A program made the position numbers and the translations under genes. From Actinomycetota bacterium (GTDB taxonomy: Bacteria; Actinomycetota; Actinomycetes; Nanopelagicales; Nanopelagicaceae): a DNA stretch of 5,102 nt. The notes below the pieces were generated by a model. The model did no database searches and had not been told where the DNA came from. It was given only the letters and a program-made list of their open reading frames with translations. The stretch spans positions 1-5,102 of the forward strand of contig WLHG01000088.1 in the NCBI GenBank assembly GCA_009702845.1, in the 5' to 3' direction. This document shows positions 1 to 5,102 of this stretch, in pieces; position 1 is the first letter of the stretch; the number at the start of each line of letters is the position of its first letter.

Positions 1-1014
1 AAATATCCTCGTGCAAGTGAATCAATTCAGTTGATGATCCACATGATTTCCAAACTTTTAGCCGACGGTTATGCTTACATTGGCGAGGATCACTCGGTGT
101 ATTTCGATTCTCGTGCATATCAAGGTTATGGTCAGATAAGTGGCAACCGGTTGGAATTATTAAAACCAGGCCATCGCTATGAATACAGCGACGAGAGTGG
201 CAAGCGTTTTCACGCAGATTGGGCGCTTTGGAAAAGCGCGGGAGAGCGTAGAGAGATGATCTGGGATTCTCCGTGGGGAGAAGGTTTTCCTGGATGGCAC
301 ATCGAATGCTCGGCAATGTCGATGGAGTTTTTGAATATGCACGTCGACGTGCATGTGGGTGGTATAGATCTTCGTTTCCCCCACCATGAAAATGAGAGAG
401 CTCAGTCGAACGCTGTAATTGGCACTGAGACTGTTGATTTATGGGTTCACGGAGAGCATCTTTTATTTGAAGGTCGCAAGATGTCGAAGAGTGCCGAGAA
501 TGTAGTTTTGCTTTCAGATCTCATCGCCAAGGGCTTAGATCCACTTTCTGCGCGTCTATGTTTTCTTGAAAATCGATTCCGTTCACAGATGGATTTAACG
601 TGGGACTCACTTGAGATCGCCGATGCGCAATTGAATAAGTGGCGTAAGAAAACTGCACAGTGGGGAGAATCTTCTGAGTATCTGATAGATCGTGAATTTC
701 TGAACTCTATGGAGAATGACTTGGATACTCCACGTGCACTGCAAAGACTTCGGGAAGTTGAAAAAAGTAACGAGATTGCAGATGCTGACAAACGTGCAAT
801 ATTTATCTACGCCGATTGTGTTCTGGCTCTTGACTTAACTCGAGCCAATTCGCAAGAAAAGATTTCTAAGGAACAGCAAGATCTCCTGGCTGCCCGACTT
901 ACTGCGCGTTTGGAAAAAAGATGGAGCGAGAGCGATAAATTAAGAAGTGAGTTAGAGGCAACCGGACTAGAGATTAACGACAGTGCAACTGGGCAAGAGT
1001 GGAGTTGGCGCTAA
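1..1014 (+). CDS. cysS: Cysteinyl-tRNA synthetase family protein (CysS-like), N-terminus outside the window
   Basis: Class I aminoacyl-tRNA synthetase family; CysS charges tRNA-Cys with cysteine in the cytoplasm using ATP. The frame is open from base 1, so 337 residues are visible. The N-terminal ~105-115 residues, with the HIGH motif and first zinc cysteine, are missing. Visible marks, numbered from base 1, are the WDSPWG and PGWHIECSAMS segments with a zinc cysteine (C103), FPHHENE supplying the other zinc ligands (H128, E132), and the KMSKS ATP loop (160-164), followed here by AEN instead of the usual LGN. The C-terminal DLDTPRAL helix region and the final GLEIND...GQEW tail match the CysS anticodon-binding end. 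The spacing of these marks fits E. coli CysS. The related mycothiol ligase MshC was considered because an mshB-like gene is next door. The HHENE motif and the full CysS-type C-terminus argue against it. A second, divergent CysS paralog remains possible. The gene converges on the minus-strand operon, and the stop codons overlap. Confidence 0.85.
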   Translation, partial: KYPRASESIQLMIHMISKLLADGYAYIGEDHSVYFDSRAYQGYGQISGNRLELLKPGHRYEYSDESGKRFHADWALWKSAGERREMIWDSPWGEGFPGWHIECSAMSMEFLNMHVDVHVGGIDLRFPHHENERAQSNAVIGTETVDLWVHGEHLLFEGRKMSKSAENVVLLSDLIAKGLDPLSARLCFLENRFRSQMDLTWDSLEIADAQLNKWRKKTAQWGESSEYLIDREFLNSMENDLDTPRALQRLREVEKSNEIADADKRAIFIYADCVLALDLTRANSQEKISKEQQDLLAARLTARLEKRWSESDKLRSELEATGLEINDSATGQEWSWR

Positions 1015-1322
1015 GCCGGAAGCAATACGGCAAGAATTAGGATAAGAAATCCTCCATTAATGAGTGAGACTCCTACCGTGCTCCCCCCGATTAAGTATTC
1101 ATCGCTTGCACCTGGAAAACCGGCGCGAAGCACAACAGCGATCCACGCCAGAGATGCAATAACTCGAAAATTGCGACCTCCCCACAACCGACCGATACTC
1201 CAAATTCCCGCACACGTTGCTGCCAGAGAGAGAAGAAGTCCAAACGGTGGCAGAGATGCATGTAAAAAAACTGAGCCCGCACCCAATGCTGCGCCAAAAA
1301 TTACGCTGTAGATAAAGCGCAT
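1011..1322 (-). CDS. Small four-helix membrane protein, DUF6113-like, downstream of mshB
   Basis: The protein has 103 residues and is almost entirely hydrophobic, with four likely membrane segments at about 3-21, 26-44, 53-69 and 83-102. The short loops carry a few arginines (GRLWGGR, 44-50). No catalytic motif is visible. Small membrane proteins encoded directly after mshB are common in actinobacteria and some are classed as DUF6113; assignment to that family rests on size, topology and position, not a recognised motif. The ATG overlaps the mshB stop codon as TAATG, so translation is probably coupled. A GGGGA stretch about ten bases upstream could act as a weak ribosome site. The TAG stop shares bases with the TAA of the convergent cysS-like gene. 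The function is unknown. The position suggests a role tied to the deacetylase or simple co-expression with it. Confidence 0.75.
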   Translation of the reverse strand: MRFIYSVIFGAALGAGSVFLHASLPPFGLLLSLAATCAGIWSIGRLWGGRNFRVIASLAWIAVVLRAGFPGASDEYLIGGSTVGVSLINGGFLILILAVLLPA

Positions 1323-2176
1323 TAGAGAGAGATCCCCGAGGTTAAATCACTCTCTCTAGCTTGCTCATCAAAGGGTGGCGATTTTTCTCCTCGTACGAGC
1401 GTGTAGTACTCATGGCCCCATATTTGAAGACCCAAGTTATTCGAAAGTGCGAAAAATGGACCATCCAGTGCGATCTGAGTTTCATGGGCTTTCATCGCTG
1501 CCATCTTGGCATCAACGTATTCGTTAGCGTCGATCAAGGTTGTAACAAATACATCGTCCTTTGCAAAGGGAATGTCATCGACATTATCTGTGCCAAAGAA
1601 GTCAGAGCCAATCTCTTTCATCGCCGCGATGCCAGCTGCTATCACCGACTTTGGCATTGTGTTCCAATAGATTTTCTTAATCTGCCACTTGGAAAGTTCG
1701 CTTGCGCGCATGGCAACTAGGTGGGCTTTGATGTGGTCCGGGTGTCCATAGCCACCTATTTCGTCGTAAGTGACCAAAACATGTGGTTTTATTTCATCGA
1801 TGATGCGCACGAGTAACTGTGCAGCAGTATCTAAATCAGCCTGCCAAAATACATCGGGGCGATTATTTGAATCAGTGCCCATCATTCCACTGTCGCGATA
1901 ACTGCCTAGGAAGCGGTGATCGCTCACACCCAATTCAGTCATCGCTTTGGCGAGCTCAATTTCGCGGTGCGCTCCAAGTCCATCTTCATGCGAGCTTGCA
2001 AGGTGTGAGAGTCCGGGAACAAGAACCTCTCCCTCTTCGCCCCGTGTGCAGGTAACTAGTGTGACTTGGGCCCCGCGTGCTGCGTATAAGGCCATGGTCG
2101 CACCATTATTAATCGTCTCATCATCGGGATGGGCGTGCACTAAGAGAATTCGATAACCCGCGTATGAATCTTTCAT
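1322..2176 (-). CDS. mshB: LmbE/PIG-L family zinc deacetylase, MshB-like (GlcNAc-Ins deacetylase of mycothiol synthesis)
   Basis: MshB removes the acetyl group from N-acetylglucosaminyl-inositol to give GlcN-Ins, to which cysteine is then ligated in mycothiol synthesis. The protein has 284 residues, close to the ~300 of the family. Near the N-terminus is the AHPDDE motif, with zinc ligands H16 and D19 and catalytic base D18. GEEGE follows at 46-50 and RDSGM at 94-98. GGYGHPDH (141-148) carries the third zinc ligand H148 and Y143, which matches the catalytic tyrosine Y142 of M. tuberculosis MshB. HETQ (231-234) and ALSNNL (243-248) are also MshB-like. An upstream in-frame ATG at 2215 would add 13 residues inside moeZ. 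I chose the ATG at 2176 because it forms a TAATG overlap with the moeZ stop and begins just before the conserved RILLVHAHPDDE strand. Other LmbE deacetylases, such as those acting on mycothiol S-conjugates (Mca), are related, but the motif pattern favours MshB. Confidence 0.85.
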   Translation of the reverse strand: MKDSYAGYRILLVHAHPDDETINNGATMALYAARGAQVTLVTCTRGEEGEVLVPGLSHLASSHEDGLGAHREIELAKAMTELGVSDHRFLGSYRDSGMMGTDSNNRPDVFWQADLDTAAQLLVRIIDEIKPHVLVTYDEIGGYGHPDHIKAHLVAMRASELSKWQIKKIYWNTMPKSVIAAGIAAMKEIGSDFFGTDNVDDIPFAKDDVFVTTLIDANEYVDAKMAAMKAHETQIALDGPFFALSNNLGLQIWGHEYYTLVRGEKSPPFDEQARESDLTSGISL

Positions 2177-3327
2177 TAGTACACCGTACATGTCGGATCG
2201 ATTTGTTGCGCCCATGCTAGGACACCGCCTTCAACATGTGTTGCATCGCTAAAACCTGCACTTTTAAGTATTCCAAGCGATGTTGCTGATCGAACGCCAG
2301 AGCGGCAGTGCATAATTATCTGCTTATCTCTTGGCAGAGTGGATATAGCACTTCCATCTATGAAATTGGAAAGCGGAATCAAAATCGAGCCAGGAATTCT
2401 TACAATTTCATATTCGTGCGGTTCGCGTACATCAATTAATAGAAAGTCTTCGCCTTTATCCATCTTCTCTTTGAGTTCAACAACGGTAATCTGCGATGGC
2501 TTATCTGGAAGGCAAAAAGCATCATAATCATCTAGTAGGCCCACTTGGGTCGGGTTATCTGAGCAAAGCGCGCACTCAGGATCCTTTGAAATATCTATAG
2601 TTCGATAGCTCATAGTCAATGCGTCGTAATTAACAAGAGATCCAATCAGCGACTCACCAACTCCGGATATGAGTTTGATCGCCTCTGTCGCTTGAATCGA
2701 TGCAATGGATGCGCAGAGAACTCCTAGAACGCCTGCTTCAGCACAGTTAGGGGCATCCCCTGCCGGCTTTGGATGTAGGCATCGATAACATGGACCGTAC
2801 TCGGAGAAAAAAACAGTAGCTTGTCCATCGAAGCGAAGTACGGATCCCCAGATATTTGGCTTTTTCAAAAGAAAACATGCATCATTTATTAAATATCGTG
2901 TCGCAAAATTATCGGTCCCATCAATTATCAAATCATAATCACTGAAGATCTCAATAACATTTGAATTATCCAAACGTACTTCATGAGTTATGACCTTTAC
3001 ATGCGGATTCATTTCGACAATCTTTGATTTAGCGCTTTCTGCTTTACTTTTACCAATATCACTATATCCATAAATTATTTGACGTTGTAGATTTGATTCA
3101 TCAACGGTATCAAATTCAACAATCCCGATTGTTCCAACTCCGGCCGCCGCTAAGTACATCAATATTGGAGATCCCAATCCCCCAGCGCCAATGCACACTA
3201 CCTTGGAGTTCTTGAGGCGGGCCTGACCCTGCGCAGAGAACTGCGGAATAACGAGGTGACGGCTATACCTTCGCTCTTCATCGCTATTGAGAGGTTCGCC
3301 TATTTCAACGAGTGGAGGGATTTTCAT
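2176..3327 (-). CDS. moeZ: MoeZ-type sulfur-carrier adenylyltransferase/sulfurtransferase (E1-like ThiF/MoeB domain plus rhodanese)
   Basis: The protein has 383 residues. It adenylates the C-terminal glycine of small ubiquitin-like sulfur carriers (MoaD, ThiS or CysO type) and then transfers sulfur from its rhodanese domain. The E1-like domain spans about 14-255. It has the nucleotide-binding loop GAGGLGSP (47-54), DESNLQRQ (76-83), the DIGKSKAESA segment (90-99), DGTDNFATRYLIND (136-149) and a NCAEAGVLG loop (194-202). Two CxxC pairs (C180/C183 and C252/C255) look like the zinc site of E. coli MoeB. The rhodanese domain covers about 280-378, with LLIDVREPHEYE and the active loop CRSGVRSA (catalytic C341). 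The PPLVE...RYSRHL opening resembles other actinobacterial MoeZ proteins and supports the ATG at 3327, although no Shine-Dalgarno site precedes it. It is the first gene of the leftward operon and its TAA overlaps the mshB ATG. In the cell it would serve molybdopterin, thiamine or cysteine synthesis; the carrier is not in the window. Confidence 0.93.
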   Translation of the reverse strand: MKIPPLVEIGEPLNSDEERRYSRHLVIPQFSAQGQARLKNSKVVCIGAGGLGSPILMYLAAAGVGTIGIVEFDTVDESNLQRQIIYGYSDIGKSKAESAKSKIVEMNPHVKVITHEVRLDNSNVIEIFSDYDLIIDGTDNFATRYLINDACFLLKKPNIWGSVLRFDGQATVFFSEYGPCYRCLHPKPAGDAPNCAEAGVLGVLCASIASIQATEAIKLISGVGESLIGSLVNYDALTMSYRTIDISKDPECALCSDNPTQVGLLDDYDAFCLPDKPSQITVVELKEKMDKGEDFLLIDVREPHEYEIVRIPGSILIPLSNFIDGSAISTLPRDKQIIMHCRSGVRSATSLGILKSAGFSDATHVEGGVLAWAQQIDPTCTVY

Positions 3328-3336
3328 AAGGCGCTA

Positions 3337-3342
3337 ATTCTG
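3337..3342 (-). promoter_or_regulatory. Possible -10 element for the moeZ-mshB operon
   Basis: Read on the minus strand, CAGAAT matches four of six bases of the -10 consensus and ends nine bases before the moeZ ATG. That would give a transcript with little or no leader. No good -35 hexamer lies at the right distance. No ribosome site is seen before the ATG, which makes a leaderless start reasonable. Confidence 0.3.
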
Positions 3343-3343
3343 C

Positions 3344-3380
3344 CGTAACCACCCTCATGTCGCTACTTTTTGGGGTTACG
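3344..3380. promoter_or_regulatory. Inverted repeat in the moeZ/tetR divergent promoter region, possible operator
   Basis: CGTAACC at 3344-3350 is repeated exactly in inverted form as GGTTACG at 3374-3380, with 23 bases between and 30 bases from centre to centre. The left arm sits directly upstream of the proposed moeZ -10 and the right arm just before the proposed tetR -35. A dimeric regulator bound there could affect both directions, and the divergent TetR protein is an obvious candidate. A 7-base repeat of this kind has an appreciable chance of arising by accident in a region this size. Confidence 0.25.
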
Positions 3381-3382
3381 TA

Positions 3383-3413
3383 TTGGCGCAAATCATGTAA
3401 AGCCGTCTACGAT
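3383..3413 (+). promoter_or_regulatory. Candidate leaderless promoter of tetR
   Basis: TACGAT at 3408-3413 fits the actinobacterial -10 pattern TAnnnT and ends exactly seven bases before the ATG at 3421, so transcription would begin at or next to the start codon. TTGGCG at 3383-3388 is a possible -35 with a long 19-base spacer. No Shine-Dalgarno sequence precedes the ATG, which supports a leaderless mRNA. The -10 is better supported than the -35. Confidence 0.55.
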
Positions 3414-3420
3414 TACTCTA

Positions 3421-4032
3421 ATGACAACTGCAGACGCTACAAATAAAGCTCGTTTGCCTCGAGACGAGCGTCGCGCACTCCTGCTATCGGCAGCCCTTGA
3501 AGTCTTTACGGTTGCTGGCTATCACTCTGCGGCTATGGATGAAATTGCCGACCGAGCCAATGTCAGTAAGCCAGTTCTTTACCAGCATTTTCCATCTAAG
3601 CTTGAGCTTTACTTAGCGGTTTTAGATCTTCATATCGACTCACTTGTTTTTGAAATACAAAGAGCGATTGCATCGACACCAGATAATGCTAATCGCGTGC
3701 ACGCAACGGTTGATGCTTACTTTGCCTTCATCGAAAAAGAGGGTGAAGCCTTTAGATTGCTCTTTGAAAGTGATATGAGCGTCGAGCCATCGGTTCGAGA
3801 GCGTCTTAATCGCATGACATATGACTGCGCGGCCGCAGCCAGTGCCGTTATCTCAATCGATACGGGACTTCCGAGAGAGGCGGCAATGCTCCTCGGAGTC
3901 GGAATGATTGGATATGCCCAAGTCACAGCACGTCATTGGTTGGATCGAGACAGCACACTGACTCGCGAACAAGCAGTTGAGCTCGTTAACAACCTCATGT
4001 GGAGAGGTATTTCTGGTTTTCCTCGCAATTAA
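3421..4032 (+). CDS. TetR/AcrR-family transcriptional regulator (Rv3208-like)
   Basis: The protein has 203 residues. The N-terminal DNA-binding domain begins at RLPRDERRALLL (11-22) and contains the typical TetR helix-turn-helix, with MDEIADRANVSKPVLYQHF at 39-57 and SKLELYLAVL after it. The rest (about 75-200) is the helical ligand-binding and dimer domain, with no ligand predictable. The sequence closely resembles what I recall of mycobacterial Rv3208, which likewise lies near moeZ and just before a DUF3107 gene. An in-frame TTG at 3370 would add 17 residues, but these would overlap the promoter and lie outside the conserved family start. The ATG at 3421, seven bases after a TACGAT box, is preferred. 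The gene is transcribed away from moeZ, so it may regulate itself, the moeZ operon or both; this is inference. Confidence 0.9.
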   Translation: MTTADATNKARLPRDERRALLLSAALEVFTVAGYHSAAMDEIADRANVSKPVLYQHFPSKLELYLAVLDLHIDSLVFEIQRAIASTPDNANRVHATVDAYFAFIEKEGEAFRLLFESDMSVEPSVRERLNRMTYDCAAAASAVISIDTGLPREAAMLLGVGMIGYAQVTARHWLDRDSTLTREQAVELVNNLMWRGISGFPRN

Positions 4033-4040
4033 AAGGCCGA

Positions 4041-4046
4041 TAGGAT
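4041..4046 (+). promoter_or_regulatory. -10-like box or weak ribosome site before the DUF3107 gene
   Basis: TAGGAT ends seven bases before the ATG at 4054, the same spacing as the TACGAT box before tetR. This suggests a second, leaderless promoter inside the operon. The same bases contain AGGA, which could instead be a short Shine-Dalgarno site at normal spacing. No clear -35 is visible. The sequence alone does not decide between the two. Confidence 0.4.
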
Positions 4047-4053
4047 TAACCCT

Positions 4054-4311
4054 ATGAGTGTTAAGAAGAATGAAGTCGCCGTAAAATCTGAAGTTCGCAT
4101 CGCTGTTACCCGCGTTGCCAGCGACATCGTTTTCGAGAGCGCAATGAGTACAACTGATATTAAGAGCGCCGTCACAGAGGCGCTCACTTCGGGTAAGCCA
4201 CTGACTCTAAGCGATGTTCGCGGTCATGAAATTATCGTCCCGGCAGACAAGATTGGGTTCGTCGAAGTCGGCGAATCCGCATCGCGTCGAGTCGGTTTCG
4301 GCGCTGCTTAG
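4054..4311 (+). CDS. DUF3107 family small protein (Rv3208A/TB9.4-like)
   Basis: The protein has 85 residues. The family core starts at EVRIAVTR (13-20), continues through DIVFES and a helix with the pattern DIKSAVTEAL (35-44), then LTLSDVRGHEIIVPADKIGFVEVG (50-73), and ends in the characteristic RRVGFG (78-83). Mycobacterial Rv3208A (TB9.4) has the same layout and the same place after a TetR gene. The first 12 residues are a lysine-rich extension outside the family core. It is soluble, with no signal peptide or membrane segment. The biochemical role is unknown to me. It lies 21 bases after tetR, and its TAG stop overlaps the GTG start of the helicase gene, so it is probably co-translated with the helicase. 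Confidence 0.88.
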   Translation: MSVKKNEVAVKSEVRIAVTRVASDIVFESAMSTTDIKSAVTEALTSGKPLTLSDVRGHEIIVPADKIGFVEVGESASRRVGFGAA

Positions 4312-5102
4312 TGTCACTCACCTTCGCCGAACTTCCTCTTCGCCCAGAAACCATTGAGGCTTTGCATGCCCATGGCTTTATTGCACCATTTGCAATTCAA
4401 GAGATGGTTCTGCCTATCGCTCTTGGCGATGGCGATGTCATAGGTCAGGCAAAAACAGGAACGGGAAAGACTCTAGCTTTTGGAATTCCCGTCATAGAGC
4501 GAGTGATTGCTCCACAGGATCCTGAGTGGGCCGATTTTGCAACTAAGGGAATGCCGCAAGTGTTAATCGTTGTACCAACGCGAGAGCTATGCACCCAAGT
4601 CACGCGAGATATTGAAGAGTTAGCAAGTAACCGAGGAATTCGAACTCTTGCCGTATACGGTGGTCGCGCTTTTGAGCCGCAAATTGAGGCTCTTCAAGCT
4701 GGTGTAGAAATAGTTGTTGGAACACCGGGGCGACTCCTAGATCTATCTCGCCAAGGTCAGTTGAAGTTAAAGGAAGTCTCTCGCCTTATCCTTGATGAGG
4801 CCGATGAGATGCTCGATCTTGGCTTTCTGCCAGATGTTGAAAAGATCTTGGCAAATACTCCTAAGCGCACACAGACGATGCTTTTCTCGGCAACGATGCC
4901 TGGCGACATAATCGCTTTAGCTAGACGCTTTATGAATCAGCCAATTCACATCAGAACGCAAGATAGTGAAGATGAAGGCGCAGTAGTCAGCCGCATTGAA
5001 CAGCACGTTCTTCGCGCACATGCAATGGATAAAATTGAAATGCTCGCCCGTATTTTACAGGCCGATGGACGGGGACCGACAATTGTTTTCTGTCGCACAA
5101 AG
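4311..5102 (+). CDS. DEAD-box ATP-dependent RNA helicase, C-terminus outside the window
   Basis: An open frame runs from a GTG at 4311 to the end of the window, giving 264 residues without a stop. DEAD-box helicases unwind short RNA duplexes using ATP, in ribosome assembly or mRNA decay. The motifs appear in order: Q motif with F5 and Q30 (GFIAPFAIQ), motif I AKTGTGKT (47-54), Ia PTREL (89-93), GG (117-118), Ib TPGR (138-141), II DEAD (162-165), III SAT (193-195), then the start of the second RecA domain with TIVFC (257-261). The first RecA domain is complete; motifs V and VI and the tail lie beyond 5102. The GTG overlaps the DUF3107 stop as TAGTG, and the usual family N-terminus (TFAELPLRPE) follows at once, which fixes the start. 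It probably corresponds to mycobacterial Rv3211, annotated RhlE. The subfamily cannot be fixed without the C-terminal tail, so no symbol is given. Confidence 0.93.
   Translation, partial: MSLTFAELPLRPETIEALHAHGFIAPFAIQEMVLPIALGDGDVIGQAKTGTGKTLAFGIPVIERVIAPQDPEWADFATKGMPQVLIVVPTRELCTQVTRDIEELASNRGIRTLAVYGGRAFEPQIEALQAGVEIVVGTPGRLLDLSRQGQLKLKEVSRLILDEADEMLDLGFLPDVEKILANTPKRTQTMLFSATMPGDIIALARRFMNQPIHIRTQDSEDEGAVVSRIEQHVLRAHAMDKIEMLARILQADGRGPTIVFCRTK

Noticed and set aside
447..791. 114-codon open frame on the minus strand opposite the cysS-like gene
   Set aside because: It is antisense to conserved synthetase motifs (KMSKS region), and its serine/arginine-rich translation is typical of a shadow frame.
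1..1014. Calling the first gene mshC because of the neighbouring mshB-like gene
   Set aside because: The HHENE zinc motif and the complete CysS-type C-terminal tail are not expected in MshC, which ends shortly after the DALR helix region.
1015..1031. GCCG...CGGC hairpin just after the cysS-like stop codon, as a possible terminator
   Set aside because: The stem is only four base pairs with a nine-base loop and no T-run follows; it also lies inside the membrane-protein gene.
1361..1720. 119-codon open frame on the plus strand opposite mshB
   Set aside because: It lies wholly within the strongly conserved mshB coding sequence on the other strand and its translation resembles no known protein.
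2176..2215. Longer mshB reading frame starting at the ATG at 2215
   Set aside because: It would overlap moeZ by 40 bases and add 13 residues outside the conserved family start; the TAATG junction at 2176 is a better start.
3370..3420. TTG start at 3370 giving a 17-residue longer TetR protein
   Set aside because: The extra stretch covers the divergent promoter and the TACGAT box and does not resemble the family N-terminus.

Overview
The window is ordinary actinobacterial chromosome. It holds seven genes packed almost without gaps, and I see no mobile element, RNA gene, CRISPR array or phage sequence. Three signs point to an actinobacterium. The first is a MshB-type mycothiol deacetylase. The second is a two-domain MoeZ (E1-like domain plus rhodanese). 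The third is the run moeZ / TetR / DUF3107 / DEAD-box helicase, which I recognise from the mycobacterial Rv3206c-Rv3211 region. The base composition is only moderate by eye, the junctions overlap by 1 to 4 bases, and strong Shine-Dalgarno sites are rare. Together these suggest a small streamlined genome, perhaps a freshwater Nanopelagicales (acI) type, rather than a high-GC soil actinobacterium. That assignment is inference.

Layout. Positions 1-1014 (+) hold the 3' part of a cysteinyl-tRNA synthetase-family gene whose N-terminus lies outside the window. Positions 3327-1011 (-) hold a three-gene operon read leftward: moeZ (3327-2176), an mshB-like deacetylase (2176-1322) and a small four-helix membrane protein (1322-1011). 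Each of its two internal junctions is a TAATG stop/start overlap. The operon converges on the cysS-like gene so tightly that the two stop codons share bases (1011-1014). A 93-base divergent promoter region (3328-3420) separates moeZ from the rightward genes. Those are tetR (3421-4032), a DUF3107 gene (4054-4311) and a DEAD-box RNA helicase (4311 to beyond 5102). The helicase starts with GTG, overlaps the DUF3107 stop codon as TAGTG, and runs off the window.

How the genes may work together. MoeZ activates small sulfur-carrier proteins and transfers sulfur to them; in other actinobacteria one of these feeds cysteine synthesis. MshB makes the amino-sugar GlcN-Ins, to which cysteine is later joined in mycothiol synthesis. 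The left half therefore looks like a sulfur/cysteine/low-molecular-weight-thiol neighbourhood. The right half (TetR, DUF3107, helicase) is a conserved actinobacterial trio of poorly defined role. I found no convincing new biological system. The points most worth a second look are the moeZ-mshB coupling, the apparent zinc-type MoeZ, and the leaderless or overlap-based translation starts.
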